64,000 nucleotides of DNA from an uncultured Pseudomonadota bacterium (GTDB lineage: Bacteria > Pseudomonadota > Gammaproteobacteria > Methylococcales > Methylomonadaceae): contig CAIXED010000065.1 of assembly GCA_903918375.1 (NCBI GenBank), positions 16,262 to 80,261 of the forward strand, in the 5' to 3' direction. This document shows positions 32,057 to 43,509 of this stretch, in pieces. How positions within the stretch are numbered: position 1 is the first letter of the stretch; each line of letters starts with the position of its first letter. Both the position numbers and the translations under genes were made by a program. The notes beneath the pieces were generated by a model, which was not told the DNA's origin, searched no databases, and saw nothing but the letters and a program-made list of their open reading frames with translations.

Positions 32057-33388
32057 ATGGCAAAAAAATATTTTGGTACAGACGGTATTCGCGGCAAAGT
32101 AGGGGATTACCCCATTACGGCAGATTTCATGCTCAAGCTCGGTTGGGCGACTGGTCGAGTTTTTGCAAAAGAAGGTGGTTTTGTTTTAGTCGGTAAAGAC
32201 ACCCGAATTTCTGGATATATGTTTGAATCAGCCCTGGAAGCGGGGCTTTCTGCCGCAGGCGTTGATACCAAAATGCTAGGCCCGATGCCAACCCCAGGGG
32301 TTGCTTATTTAACCCGCACCTTGCGCGCTAAAGCGGGTATCGTCATTAGTGCTTCTCATAATCCTTATTACGATAACGGGATTAAATTTTTCTCGGTCAG
32401 CGGTGCTAAGTTGCCGGATGATTTAGAACATCAAATTGAACATTATATTGACGCGCCGATGACTACCGTTGAATCATCCAAGCTCGGTAAAGTCAAGCGG
32501 GTCAGCGATGCTGCCGGACGTTATATCGAATTTTGTAAAGCGACTGTCCCTCCGCAACTCGATTTCAGAGGTATGCGGATTGTGATTGATTGTGCCAATG
32601 GCGCGACTTACCACATTGCTCCTCATGTCTTTGCGGAAGTCGGTGCGGAAGTAGTGGCGATCGCCGCTGAACCAGATGGTCTTAATATTAATGACGAATG
32701 TGGTGCAACTAAGCCTGAGAATTTGGCTGCTAAAGTTTTAGAATTTCGCGCTGATCTTGGTATCGCTTTAGATGGCGATGGCGACAGAATTATCATGGTT
32801 GATCACAAAGGCGAAATTGTTGATGGGGATGAGCTGATTTACGTGATTGCTAAATCGCGCTTAGACGAAGGTAAGCTGACAGGCCCGGTCGTTGGTACTT
32901 TGATGTCTAACTTAGGCATGGAGCACGCGCTAAATGCTTTAGGGGTGCCGTTATTTAGAGCGAATGTTGGTGATCGCTATGTGATGGAATTATTAGCCGA
33001 AAAACAAGGCATGTTGGGCGGCGAAGGGTCTGGTCATATTATCTGTTTGGATAAAACTACAACGGGTGACGGCATCGTTTCCGCTTTGCAAGTGTTGGCC
33101 GAAATGCAACGTACCGGCAAAAGCCTCAACGAATTGAAATCAGGGATGAAAAAATATCCGCAAGTCCTGATAAATGTCAAAGTTGAGAAAAGAGTCAATA
33201 TCAACGAAAACGAAGCGATTAAAAAAGCGGTTGCGGCTGTTGAGAAGAAATTAGGCGACAAGGGTAGGGTGTTGCTAAGAGCTTCCGGTACCGAACCATT
33301 AGTAAGAGTAATGGTAGAAGGTGTTGATGAGGATGATGTCAACAAATACGCCCAACAATTGGCGAATGACGTCAAAAAGGCAATCTAA
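32057..33388 (+). CDS. glmM: phosphoglucosamine mutase
   Basis: [19 protein letters not shown]...[19 protein letters not shown]. Confidence 0.98.
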   Translation: MAKKYFGTDGIRGKVGDYPITADFMLKLGWATGRVFAKEGGFVLVGKDTRISGYMFESALEAGLSAAGVDTKMLGPMPTPGVAYLTRTLRAKAGIVISASHNPYYDNGIKFFSVSGAKLPDDLEHQIEHYIDAPMTTVESSKLGKVKRVSDAAGRYIEFCKATVPPQLDFRGMRIVIDCANGATYHIAPHVFAEVGAEVVAIAAEPDGLNINDECGATKPENLAAKVLEFRADLGIALDGDGDRIIMVDHKGEIVDGDELIYVIAKSRLDEGKLTGPVVGTLMSNLGMEHALNALGVPLFRANVGDRYVMELLAEKQGMLGGEGSGHIICLDKTTTGDGIVSALQVLAEMQRTGKSLNELKSGMKKYPQVLINVKVEKRVNINENEAIKKAVAAVEKKLGDKGRVLLRASGTEPLVRVMVEGVDEDDVNKYAQQLANDVKKAI

Positions 33389-33447
33389 CTTGAACTTAAA
33401 CTAGCCAGCGTTTATCATAGCTGGCTTTAATTGGCTCGGAGAAAGTG

Positions 33448-34194
33448 ATGCGGCAGTCTTTGATTATGGGAAACTGGAAAATGAACGGCAATCTTCAAGA
33501 TGGTCAACAGCTTGCAAAAGCGTTGGCAGAAGGTCTTGGTGAAGTTCAACAAGAAGTTGCAGTTTGTGTTCCATTTGTCTATTTATCAGGTATTCGCGAT
33601 GTTTTAGCATCTTCACCTATTGCATTAGGTGCGCAAAATGTTGCTGATCAAGCGTCTGGTGCATACACCGGTGAAGTATCGGCAACCATGTTAGCTGACA
33701 TTGGTGCGAAATACGCTTTAGTAGGTCACTCAGAAAGACGTAGCTACTACGGTGACACCAACCAAACCGTTGCAAATCGTTTTTGCCAAGCTCAAAAACA
33801 AAACGTCATCCCTGTTCTTTGTGTAGGTGAAACCTTAGAAGAACGTGAACAAGATAGAACTTTCCAAGTCGTTGATGAGCAATTGGATGCTGTCATTGAT
33901 GCCGCTGGCATTGAAGCATTCGCCAATGCTGTTATCGCTTACGAACCTGTTTGGGCAATCGGCACTGGTAAAACAGCATCTGATGATCAAGCACAAGAAG
34001 TTCACAAATACATCCGTGAACGCATTGCTGCTAGAAGCCAAGCAATTGCAGACAAAGTACAAATTTTATACGGCGGTAGTGTCAAAGCTGACAATGCCAA
34101 AGCGTTATTTGCAATGCCAGACATCGATGGCGGTTTAGTAGGCGGTGCATCTTTAGATGCTAAAGGCTTCCTGCAAATCTGTCATTCAGTCTAG
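33448..34194 (+). CDS. tpiA: triose-phosphate isomerase
   Basis: LIMGNWKMNGN; YALVGHSERRSYYGDT; AYEPVWAIGTGKTAS. Confidence 0.98.
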   Translation: MRQSLIMGNWKMNGNLQDGQQLAKALAEGLGEVQQEVAVCVPFVYLSGIRDVLASSPIALGAQNVADQASGAYTGEVSATMLADIGAKYALVGHSERRSYYGDTNQTVANRFCQAQKQNVIPVLCVGETLEEREQDRTFQVVDEQLDAVIDAAGIEAFANAVIAYEPVWAIGTGKTASDDQAQEVHKYIRERIAARSQAIADKVQILYGGSVKADNAKALFAMPDIDGGLVGGASLDAKGFLQICHSV

Positions 34195-34215
34195 TATTCT
34201 AGTTTTAGGATCAAT

Positions 34216-34572
34216 ATGTTGTATCAAGTAATTATTGTTATACACATCCTGTTAGGGGTGGGTATTGTCGGCCTAGTATTAATGCAACAAGGCAAAGGTG
34301 CAGATGCAGGTGCGGCTTTCGGTAGTGGCGCATCTGGATCAGTATTTGGTGCTCAAGGTGCAGCATCGTTCTTATCAAGAACCACTGCTATTTTTGCTAC
34401 CTTGTTTTTTATTACAAGCCTAGGCTTGGCAGCGTTAAGCGGCTATCACGGAAAAAAAACAGACTTGATGGACCAACCGGTTGTTGAGAATGTTAAAGCT
34501 GATGATGTTCCTGAAGCGCCAATGCCAGAAGCGCCAGTGATCAAAGAAGTAGAAGCACCAGCTGCAAAATAA
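34216..34572 (+). CDS. secG: preprotein translocase subunit SecG
   Basis: [53 protein letters not shown]. Confidence 0.97.
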   Translation: MLYQVIIVIHILLGVGIVGLVLMQQGKGADAGAAFGSGASGSVFGAQGAASFLSRTTAIFATLFFITSLGLAALSGYHGKKTDLMDQPVVENVKADDVPEAPMPEAPVIKEVEAPAAK

Positions 34573-34581
34573 ACTGATAAA

Positions 34582-34666
34582 GCCGATGTGGTGAAATTGG
34601 TAGACACGCCATCTTGAGGGGGTGGTGACGCAAGTCGTGGCGGTTCAAGTCCGCCCATCGGTACCA
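34582..34666 (+). tRNA. tRNA-Leu (GAG)
   Basis: GCCGATGTGGTGAAATTGGTAGACACGCCATCTTGAGGGGGTGGTGACGCAAGTCGTGGCGGTTCAAGTCCGCCCATCGGTACCA; class II tRNA with variable arm and encoded CCA. Confidence 0.96.
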
Positions 34667-34708
34667 GACGCTAGTTTTAATTAATTCGCAAAAGTTCAAA
34701 AAAACCTC

Positions 34709-34745
34709 AAAACCCGCAAGTCGTAAGTCTTGGCGGGTTTTTTAT
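34709..34745 (+). terminator. terminator after tRNA-Leu
   Basis: AAAACCCGC...GCGGGTTTTTT stem with T-tract. Confidence 0.75.
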
Positions 34746-34790
34746 TGTCCAAAGGGAATCAACGAAAACCAGCGGCAATCAATCAAAAGT

Positions 34791-34848
34791 GTTCCCTGAA
34801 TCGTTCCCTAGGATACAATCCCTAAAAAATAGGGAACAGTTGGGGAAC
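34791..34848. repeat. four GTTCCC/GGGAAC boxes arranged symmetrically upstream of the integrase remnant
   Basis: GTTCCC at 34791 and 34803 (direct, 12-bp period) mirrored by GGGAAC at 34832 and 34843. Confidence 0.6.
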
Positions 34849-34852
34849 ATTT

Positions 34853-35807
34853 ATGGCTATCAACATCAATAAAGACATCACCTACAAAACGGCGCAACCC
34901 AAAGAAAAAGAGTATTTAATTTCCGATGGTGGGAGCCTGTATTTACTGGTTAAGCCAGAAGGTACTAAGTTTTGGCGGTAAGTGTGTCCGAAAATTACTT
35001 TAGGTGCTTATCCTGACTTGTCGCTGGCTGATGCTAGGGGTAAGGCGGCAAAGTACCGTGAATATATTGTTAATGGTATTGATCCAGTAATTGAGCATAA
35101 CGATAAAAAACAATCCAATAAAACCAATCAACAGAACGCCGACCGAATAAAAGCAGGTTTACCCGTGTTAGGCAGTTTTACCGACGTTGCCCAGCAGTGG
35201 CTAAAATCGCTTGAACATCTAACCAAGCCCCAGACCCATATCAAAAAAACTAGCCGAATCGAGCGCCTTGTATTTCCTTCAATCGGGGATATTTTGATCA
35301 ATGAGGTTAAATCGTCTGAAATCTTGGCGCTATTAAAACCATTGATTGATAAATCCCAGCTAGAAACAGCGCATCGAGTACATAGTGAAATCAGTTCCAT
35401 ATTTGATTATGGCATTGTGCATAACCTTTGTGTTTACAACCCCGCGCAACCTGTAGCAAAGCAGATTCCCGCGCAAAAGGTAAAGCATAGAGCGGCAATC
35501 ATAGACCCTAAGTTGGTCGGTCAATTACTGCGAGATATTCAAAACTATCAAGGCACCTTTGTAGTTCAAATGGCTTTCAGAAATCGCTGGGTTACGATTA
35601 CCGACGTAATGACCGCGCACGGATTCCGGACAACAGCTAGCACCCAAGGATGATGAGATCGAACGCCAACTAGCCCACGCGCTACGGGATGCCGTTAGAG
35701 CCGCTTATAACAGGGCGCAATATCTTGATGAGCCGAGAAAAATGATGCAAAGCTGGGTGGATTATCTGGATAGCCTGAAAGCTGGTGCTACAGTTGGTGG
35801 TATTTAG
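34853..35807 (+). pseudogene. decayed P4-type tyrosine recombinase/integrase
   Basis: MAINININKDITYKTAQPKEKEYLISDGGSLYLLVKPEGTKFWR then an in-frame TAA (34979-34981); same frame continues ITLGAYPDLSLADARGKAAKYREYI...; catalytic region truncated (joins QMAFRNRW to MTAHGFRTTAS); the last part is in another frame (DDEIERQLAHALRDAVRAAYNRAQYLDEPRKMMQSWVDYLDSL). Confidence 0.93.
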
Positions 35808-36035
35808 GAAAGTGATGGTAGAGATACACGCGAAAATTTTCACACGTCAAAAGGTGGCAACAAGTCTGTAGCGATTGTATATGGATACAGCTTGTTATTT
35901 AGTGAGCTGTCAGTGAAATAGGGATAAGATAAATTTTTGAACAGGCAGAGAATTTTAAGAAGTATCAAACTGCTTAGTTTTTAAAAACGTTGTAGGTATG
36001 GCAATTTGTAATTTCAGTTAGTAAATTTAAAAATT

Positions 36036-36074
36036 AAAAGGGTAGGTAGGGTTGTGGTTCCTATCTACCCTTTT
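36036..36074. terminator. hairpin terminator 3' of dapB
   Basis: AAAAGGGTAGGTAGG...CCTATCTACCCTTTT, 15-bp stem with one G-T. Confidence 0.8.
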
Positions 36075-36081
36075 GTTTGAT

Positions 36082-36891
<810 letters not shown>

Positions 36892-38037
36892 TTATCCTTT
36901 TAATTTGTCAAAAAAGCTCTTAACACCGTCGATAAAGCCGTGTTCTTGTGGGCTGTGTTTTTTACCGCCACCGCTTAAAGATGCTGCCAATTGTTCAATC
37001 AAGGCACGTTGCTCTTTGGTTAAATGCACAGGGGTTTCTAATTGCACACGGCATAATAAATCGCCAATTGCACCGCCGCGCACCGGTTTTACCCCTTTGC
37101 CGCGTAAACGGAACAATTTGCCAGTTTGGGTTTCGGCTGGGATTTTTAACATCACTTTGCCGTCCAGCGTTGGTACTTCGATTTCGCCGCCTAAGCAAGC
37201 AGTCGGATAGCTGATCGGTACTTCGCAGTACAAATTGGCACCATCGCGGGTGAAAATCGGATGATCTTTAACTTTGACTTGAACATACAAATCACCGCTT
37301 GGTCCGCCGTTAACACCGGCTTCGCCTTCACCGGCCAAACGAATTCTGTCACCGGTATCGACACCTGATGGCACTTTAACTGACAGGGTTTTAGTTTCTT
37401 TGATTCGGCCTTGGCCGTAGCATTTAGGGCAGGGGTCTTTGATTTGTTTGCCTGTGCCGCGACAAGTTGGGCAAGCTTGTTGCACCGAGAAAAAGCCTTG
37501 TTGCATCCGCACTTGGCCGTGACCGTGACAGGTCGAGCAAGTGATTGGCGAACTGCCTTTTTTCGCGCCGCTGCCGCTACATTCGCCGCAAGTGGTTAAC
37601 ACAGGCACTTTCAGCGTGGTTTCAGTGCCGCCGACGGCTTCTTCTAAGGTTAATTCCAAGTTGTACAACACATCAGAGCCGCGTTGGATGTTGCTGCGCT
37701 GTTGTTGGCGGCCGCCGCCAAAAATATCACCAAACACATCACCGAAAATATCACTGAAATTTTCAGCGCCGCCACCGAAACCACCACGACCGCCACCCAT
37801 AGAAGGGTCAACGCCAGCATGACCAAACTGGTCATAAGCAGCGCGTTTTTTCGAGTCGGATAAAATCTCGTAAGCTTCCTTGATTTGCTTGAACTTAATC
37901 TCAGCTTGTTCAGGATTGTCTTTGTTTCTGTCGGGATGATACTTCATCGCCATTTTGCGATAGCTTTGTTTAATTTCAGCTTCGCTGGCGTTTTTACTGA
38001 CGCCCAACAGTTTGTAAAAATCTTCTTTTGCGGCCAT
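36892..38037 (-). CDS. dnaJ: molecular chaperone DnaJ
   Basis: J domain with HPD, Gly-rich region and four CxxCxGxG zinc motifs. Confidence 0.98.
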   Translation of the reverse strand: MAAKEDFYKLLGVSKNASEAEIKQSYRKMAMKYHPDRNKDNPEQAEIKFKQIKEAYEILSDSKKRAAYDQFGHAGVDPSMGGGRGGFGGGAENFSDIFGDVFGDIFGGGRQQQRSNIQRGSDVLYNLELTLEEAVGGTETTLKVPVLTTCGECSGSGAKKGSSPITCSTCHGHGQVRMQQGFFSVQQACPTCRGTGKQIKDPCPKCYGQGRIKETKTLSVKVPSGVDTGDRIRLAGEGEAGVNGGPSGDLYVQVKVKDHPIFTRDGANLYCEVPISYPTACLGGEIEVPTLDGKVMLKIPAETQTGKLFRLRGKGVKPVRGGAIGDLLCRVQLETPVHLTKEQRALIEQLAASLSGGGKKHSPQEHGFIDGVKSFFDKLKG

Positions 38038-38108
38038 TTTTTGCTATGGAGTTGTTTTTATAAGTGGATCATTTTAACAATGCCTAGAGGTTTGGCGTTG
38101 TTTAGTTT

Positions 38109-38327
38109 TTAAATGCGGACTAACCAATAATCGGGTCTGCGTCTTTTGTGGGCTACCGCCAAAATTTGAATCTCGTCGATTGCGACACGAAATAAAACTT
38201 TATAGGGGAATTTATCCAATGAAACCGAACGAATATCAGGTGAACGTAGAACACGAAAACGTAGCGGTGAGCTAATAATCGAGTTCAGTGTTTGTTCAAA
38301 ATCATTTACTCGCTTTGTCGATATCAT
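38109..38327 (-). pseudogene. RelE/ParE-family toxin remnant (apparently lacks N-terminal helix)
   Basis: 72 aa; ...PLRFRVLRSPDIRSVSLDKFPYKVLFRVAIDEIQILAVAHKRRRPDYW matches the C-terminal two thirds of ParE/RelE-type toxins; no intact antitoxin ORF beside it. Confidence 0.65.
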
Positions 38328-38641
38328 CAGTGGTACGTCTGCGGATGTTTTTTTACATAAAGCAGGCAGCTTGCTGTTCAGCTAATTGCGCTTCAAGCTC
38401 AGTAATGTGTGCTTCCACCGATTGGTTTTCTGTTTTTGGTTTTCTTGCTGCATAAAAAAATCCTTATTTTTAGTGATTTGTTTTTACGATAGATTCTTAA
38501 ATGGGGATGATGCTGATGATTACAAGAGCAAAATTAAATTTTTCTGATATTTTTTATTGCCGGATTGATTTAGCACAATGGCTATCCTTGGTCTTGTTTG
38601 CGATAATTATCAACAACAGCAAAATTTAGTGGGAAAACGAT

Positions 38642-39526
38642 ATGAACCTGATTCGTGAGTTTGATTTTACCGAGTGGAATCCAAAGATTTCTGCAGCAAC
38701 GAGCCAGCAGGCAATCGCTGCACTAGAAGGTGGTTTTGTGATTTGCTTACCGCATTTGCCATTTGTGCTCACTGAAGATGAAAAGAGGTTTCTGTCTGAA
38801 ACTTGGTCGGATAAAAAATCTAAAAACATCTCTTTACGTCCACAAGGTGGGCTAAAAGGAGCGGTAGGGTCAGAGGCTGATTTGAAAGATTTGCGTGCGA
38901 TGATTCAACGATATTCCGACCAAGCGACGCAACTCGTCAGCTCGTTATTTCCTGATTACGTGTCGAATCTAGTTGCTGCAAATACAAGTTTGCGCCCGTT
39001 TGAGGTGGAATGGCGAGTGAGCTCTTATCGTAAGGATGACAAGCGCTTACATACCGATGCGTTCCCATCCAATCCAACGCAGGGTACACGCTTGTTGCGT
39101 GTTTTTAATAATGTAAATTTATATGGTAAGCCAAGGGTTTGGCGTGTAGGGGAGCCTTTTGATGCAATGGTGGCTAAGTATCTGCCGCGTGCAAAAAATA
39201 TGTTTCCAGGTCAGGCATGGCTCATGCAAAAACTGGGTATTACCAAGCGTCAACGTACGCCTTATGACCAATTGATGTTGCAGTTACATGATTTAGTGAA
39301 GGCTGATATCAATTATCAGCGAAACTCACCACAGCAAAGCGTAGATTTTATGCCGGGCACAACTTGGATTGTTTATTCTGATCAGGTGTTACATGCTGCG
39401 ATGTCTGGTCAATATATGATGGAGCAAACTTTTCACTTGCCTCCAGAGGCCCTTTATCAGCCTGAAACGTCGCCGATTAAAATCTTGGAGTCGATAAAAG
39501 GTAGGTCATTAGGGTTGGCTAGCTAA
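38642..39526 (+). CDS. Kdo hydroxylase family protein (Fe/2-oxoglutarate dioxygenase-like)
   Basis: 294 aa; NISLRPQGGLKGAVG..., RLHTDAFPSNPTQGTRLLRVFNNVN (H-x-D) and SDQVLHAAMSGQYMMEQTF. Confidence 0.8.
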   Translation: MNLIREFDFTEWNPKISAATSQQAIAALEGGFVICLPHLPFVLTEDEKRFLSETWSDKKSKNISLRPQGGLKGAVGSEADLKDLRAMIQRYSDQATQLVSSLFPDYVSNLVAANTSLRPFEVEWRVSSYRKDDKRLHTDAFPSNPTQGTRLLRVFNNVNLYGKPRVWRVGEPFDAMVAKYLPRAKNMFPGQAWLMQKLGITKRQRTPYDQLMLQLHDLVKADINYQRNSPQQSVDFMPGTTWIVYSDQVLHAAMSGQYMMEQTFHLPPEALYQPETSPIKILESIKGRSLGLAS

Positions 39527-39535
39527 TGCGCATTT

Positions 39536-39625
39536 TGTAGTAGGTCGGATTCGCTCGAATAGAGCGAACCCAACAATCGAAGGCCAACAAGCTTGGGTTA
39601 CTGCTATCGCCTAACCCAAGCTACA
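39536..39625. repeat. palindromic REP-like intergenic element(s)
   Basis: GTCGGATTCGCTCGAATAGAGCGAACCCAACA and AGCTTGGGTTACTGCTATCGCCTAACCCAAGCT inverted repeats between convergent genes. Confidence 0.5.
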
Positions 39626-39630
39626 GAGAC

Positions 39631-41559
39631 TTACTTCTTATCATCCTTCACTTCTTCAAACTCAGCATCAACCACGTTGTGATCGTGCTCAGCGGCTTGC
39701 TCGCCATGGGCTTCGGCGTGTCCAGCATCACCGCCAGCATTGTTTTGAGCATAAACGCGCTCTGCTAATTTGCCAGCCACTTCAGTCAAAGCATTGGTTT
39801 TCGCTTCAATTGCGTCTTTATCATCGCCTTTAACAACCGCTTGCAAGTCGCTGATCGCCGCTTCAATCGCTGCTTTTTCATCGCTGTGAACTTGGTCGCC
39901 CAGTTCTTTTAATGATTTTTCAGTGGCGTGGATCATGCCTTCGGCTTGGTTACGCGCAGAAACCAAAGCTGCTACTTTACGGTCTTCGTCAGCGTGAGCT
40001 TCGGCGTCTTTTACCATGCGTTCAACTTCGTCATCCGACAAACCGCTAGAGGCTTTGATGATAATTGACTGTTTTTTGCCAGTCGCTTTGTCTTTAGCCG
40101 ATACGTTCAAAATACCGTTAGCGTCGATGTCGAAAGAGACTTCGATTTGTGGCACACCGCGTGGTGCTGGTGGAATGTCTTGTAAATCGAAACGACCTAA
40201 TGATTTGTTACCAGAAGCGACTTCGCGCTCACCTTGTAAAACGTGAACCGTTACCGCAGTTTGGTTGTCATCAGCGGTTGAGAATACTTGTGAAGCATTG
40301 GTTGGGATGGTGGTGTTTTTCTCAATCAATTTAGTCATCACGCCGCCCATGGTTTCGATACCCAATGACAATGGGGTAACGTCCAATAGCAATACGTCCT
40401 TAACATCGCCGCCTAAAACGCCCGCTTGAATCGCCGCACCTAAAGCAACCGCTTCATCTGGGTTAACGTCTTTGCGTGGTTCTTTGTCGAACAAGCTTTT
40501 AACGAAGGCTTGAACTTTTGGCATCCGTGATTGACCGCCGACCAAGATAACGTCGTTGATTTTTGAGGTTGAAATGCCAGCATCTTTAATCGCTTGCAAG
40601 CAAGGGCCTTTGGTTCTTTCGATTAAATCGTCAACTAAAGACTCTAATTTAGCGCGAGTCAATTTGACGTTTAAGTGTTTTGGGCCGGTTGCATCAGCAG
40701 TGATGTAAGGCAAGTTGATGTCGGTTTGTTCAGATGAAGACAACTCGATTTTGGCTTTTTCTGCTGCTTCTTTTAAACGTTGCAACGCTAATGGGTCATT
40801 GTGCAAATCAATGCCGCTGTCGCGTTTAAATTCGTTGGCCAAAAAGTCGATGATGCGTAAGTCGAAATCTTCACCACCCAAGAAAGTGTCGCCGTTAGTG
40901 GCTAATACTTCAAATTGGTGTTCGCCTTCGATTTCTGCGATTTCGATGATAGAAACGTCGAATGTACCACCGCCCAAGTCATAAACCGCGATGGTGGTGT
41001 CGCCTTTTGGTTTGTCCATACCAAACGCTAATGCCGCAGCAGTGGGCTCGTTGATGATACGTTTAACGTCTAAACCAGCGATACGGCCAGCGTCTTTAGT
41101 GGCTTGACGTTGTGAGTCGTTGAAATAAGCTGGAACGGTGATAACCGCTTCGGTGACTTCTTCACCCAAAAAGGCTTCAGCGTCTTTTTTCAGTTTCATT
41201 AATACGCGTGATGAAACTTCTGGTGGCGCCATTTTTTTACCGTGGCATTCAACCCATGCGTCGCCGTTGTTGGCTTCCATGATTTTGTAAGGCACCATTT
41301 TGATGTCTTTTTGTACTGCGTCTTCTTTAAAACGACGACCGATCAAACGTTTAATCGCGAATAAAGTATTTTCTGGGTTGGTGACTGCTTGACGTTTAGC
41401 CGATTGACCAACCAATACTTCGTTATCCGCAGTGAAAGCGATGATAGAAGGGGTGGTACGTGCGCCTTCGCTGTTTTCGATAACTCGTGCCGTGCCGTTT
41501 TCTAATACAGCCACGCAAGAGTTGGTGGTGCCTAAATCGATACCGATCATTTTAGCCAT
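39631..41559 (-). CDS. dnaK: molecular chaperone DnaK
   Basis: 642 aa; [20 protein letters not shown]; classical HSP70 motifs. Confidence 0.99.
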   Translation of the reverse strand: MAKMIGIDLGTTNSCVAVLENGTARVIENSEGARTTPSIIAFTADNEVLVGQSAKRQAVTNPENTLFAIKRLIGRRFKEDAVQKDIKMVPYKIMEANNGDAWVECHGKKMAPPEVSSRVLMKLKKDAEAFLGEEVTEAVITVPAYFNDSQRQATKDAGRIAGLDVKRIINEPTAAALAFGMDKPKGDTTIAVYDLGGGTFDVSIIEIAEIEGEHQFEVLATNGDTFLGGEDFDLRIIDFLANEFKRDSGIDLHNDPLALQRLKEAAEKAKIELSSSEQTDINLPYITADATGPKHLNVKLTRAKLESLVDDLIERTKGPCLQAIKDAGISTSKINDVILVGGQSRMPKVQAFVKSLFDKEPRKDVNPDEAVALGAAIQAGVLGGDVKDVLLLDVTPLSLGIETMGGVMTKLIEKNTTIPTNASQVFSTADDNQTAVTVHVLQGEREVASGNKSLGRFDLQDIPPAPRGVPQIEVSFDIDANGILNVSAKDKATGKKQSIIIKASSGLSDDEVERMVKDAEAHADEDRKVAALVSARNQAEGMIHATEKSLKELGDQVHSDEKAAIEAAISDLQAVVKGDDKDAIEAKTNALTEVAGKLAERVYAQNNAGGDAGHAEAHGEQAAEHDHNVVDAEFEEVKDDKK

Positions 41560-41658
41560 TGAGATTCTCCAAACTTAAAAAAGGAATAAATTAAAACTTG
41601 TTAGCGATATGTGGTTACTGACGGATTTTTCAAGCCTGATGCTTGAGTTTTTTCCGTT

Positions 41659-42258
41659 TTATTCAGCTTTTGCTACCACAACCATCGCAGGGCGTAGTAA
41701 GCGACCGTTCAACACATAGCCTTTTTGGAAAGTGTTGATAACGCTGCCAGGTTCAACTGTGCTGCTGGGTTGCATGACCATCGCTTGATGTAATTCGGGG
41801 TTGAACGGTTGACCAGTTGGGTCTATGGCTTCGATGTTGAATTTGCCAAATACCGCTTCAAATTGTTTGACGGTTAATTCGCTGCCTTCGCGTAATTTCA
41901 CCACTTCCGGTAAATCGCTAGTCGCGGCTTGAATGCCTAGTTCCAAACTATCTACGACGCTCAATAATTCTTTAGCGATTTTGGTCAAACCGTATTTGCG
42001 TTCGTCGTCTAAATCTTTTTGAACCCGTCTTTTTAGATTTTCCATCTCAGCTTGCACCCGCAAGGCTTTATCGAGATTGGCGGCAGCTTGTTGTTGCGCG
42101 GCTTCTAATTGTTGTTGTAATGATTCGATGCTGATTTCGCCGGTTTCTGCTTCGGCTTCGCTTGCAACGTCTTCTACTGCTTCGTTAATTGGCTCAAGCA
42201 CTTCGGCATCTAACTCGATGTCGGGTTGTTGTTCGTGGCTTGATTGTTGATGACTCAT
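41659..42258 (-). CDS. grpE: nucleotide exchange factor GrpE
   Basis: RVQAEMENLKRRVQKDLDDERKYGLTKIAKELLSVVDSLE. Confidence 0.97.
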   Translation of the reverse strand: MSHQQSSHEQQPDIELDAEVLEPINEAVEDVASEAEAETGEISIESLQQQLEAAQQQAAANLDKALRVQAEMENLKRRVQKDLDDERKYGLTKIAKELLSVVDSLELGIQAATSDLPEVVKLREGSELTVKQFEAVFGKFNIEAIDPTGQPFNPELHQAMVMQPSSTVEPGSVINTFQKGYVLNGRLLRPAMVVVAKAE

Positions 42259-42307
42259 TGTGACTCCAAGGTTTTATAAACAAGGTTGCCCTAAACCATA
42301 AGGGCAA

Positions 42308-43348
42308 TTATTTAGGATTCAAGGCTGCGCCTAATAATTTTGCGGTGACATCGACAAAGGGGATGACTTTTTCATAAGCCATGCGGGTCGGGCCGATCAC
42401 GCCCAGTACCCCAACCACTTCGTTGTTGACCGAATAAGGGGCGGTGACCAAGCTACAACGATCAAAAGCGCTATAGCCGGATTCTTCACCAATAAAAATC
42501 TGTACACCGTCCGCTTGCAAACATTGATCCAATAAATGAATCACGCCGCGCTTTTGGCTAAAGGCTTCAAATAATTGTTTCAAACGGTCCATATCCGACA
42601 ATTCAGAAAAGCCCATTAAATTGGTTTCGCCGCTCAGCACATAATCATCTTTCGGCTGTTGGGCAAAGGTCAGTTGCGCCATGCTTACTGCATCCAACAT
42701 GCCTTGATTAACTTCGCTGTGATCGCGTTCCATTTCTTTCAAGACTAAATTACGAATACTCGCCAGACTGCGGCCACTGTAAACCGAGTTCAAATAATTC
42801 GCTGCTTGTTGCAATTCAGCGGGGCTAAAGCGTTTGTCGGTGTTGATGATTTTGTTATGCACTTCATCACCGTTGGTGACAAAAATCACCAACACCCGAT
42901 TATTCGACATCGGCAAAAATTCGATATGTTGCAAACTCACCGATTCGCGGCGGGGCAGGGTGACCACACCGGCCATTTGCGTCATTTCAGAGAGTAGGTG
43001 TGAGGCTTTGGTTAAAACATCGCTGGTTTTTTCGTTATCAGACAGCAAGCTGGTTTGCATTTGATTGAGTTCGCTGGAAACCAAGGGCTTAACCGTCAAC
43101 AAACTATCAACAAACAAACGATAACCGCTAACAGTCGGCACTCGACCAGCGGAAGTATGCGGTGAATGAATCAGCCCCATGTCTTCTAAATCGGCCATCA
43201 CATTGCGAATGCTGGCTGGGCTTAAATTCAGTTGTGGATCTTTAGACAGCGCCCGAGAACCCACCGGTTGGCCGTCGTGTATATAGCGTTCGACTAACGA
43301 TTTAAGTAGATAAAGCGAACGTTCGTTTAAATCCTGATTTTTAATCAC
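42308..43348 (-). CDS. hrcA: heat-inducible transcription repressor HrcA
   Basis: LNERSLYLLKSLVERYIHDGQPVGSRALSKDPQLNLSPASIRNVMADLEDMGLIHSPHTSAGRVPT; start set to GTG 43348 because the ORF track start would place the CIRCE element inside the coding sequence. Confidence 0.95.
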   Translation of the reverse strand: MIKNQDLNERSLYLLKSLVERYIHDGQPVGSRALSKDPQLNLSPASIRNVMADLEDMGLIHSPHTSAGRVPTVSGYRLFVDSLLTVKPLVSSELNQMQTSLLSDNEKTSDVLTKASHLLSEMTQMAGVVTLPRRESVSLQHIEFLPMSNNRVLVIFVTNGDEVHNKIINTDKRFSPAELQQAANYLNSVYSGRSLASIRNLVLKEMERDHSEVNQGMLDAVSMAQLTFAQQPKDDYVLSGETNLMGFSELSDMDRLKQLFEAFSQKRGVIHLLDQCLQADGVQIFIGEESGYSAFDRCSLVTAPYSVNNEVVGVLGVIGPTRMAYEKVIPFVDVTAKLLGAALNPK

Positions 43349-43370
43349 AACCGATACCTGATGAAAGCAA

Positions 43371-43397
43371 TTAGCACTCTGAATGGGTGAGTGCCAG
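43371..43397. promoter_or_regulatory. CIRCE element (HrcA operator)
   Basis: TTAGCACTC-N9-GAGTGCCAG versus consensus TTAGCACTC-N9-GAGTGCTAA, 23 bp upstream of the proposed hrcA start. Confidence 0.95.
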
Positions 43398-43509
43398 CAA
43401 AAACTATCAGCTGAAATCAGCCTTGTCAATAAAACCAGTTTTGTGACTTGGCTTTCAGGATGGGCAATTATTTGTATAATCGAAGTCAATCCACTTAATT
43501 AACTTCATT

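Noticed and set aside
34446-34658. Minus-strand ORF overlapping the secG 3' end and tRNA-Leu
   Set aside because: Overlaps a real CDS and tRNA; composition (MGGLEPPRLASPPP...) is the typical tRNA-shadow artefact.
38345-38465. Minus-strand frame ...AARKPKTENQSVEAHITELEAQLAEQQAACFM* as an antitoxin for the RelE remnant
   Set aside because: No in-frame start (the ATG is one base out of frame, possibly a 1-nt deletion) and no clear antitoxin family match; treated as an ORF relic only.
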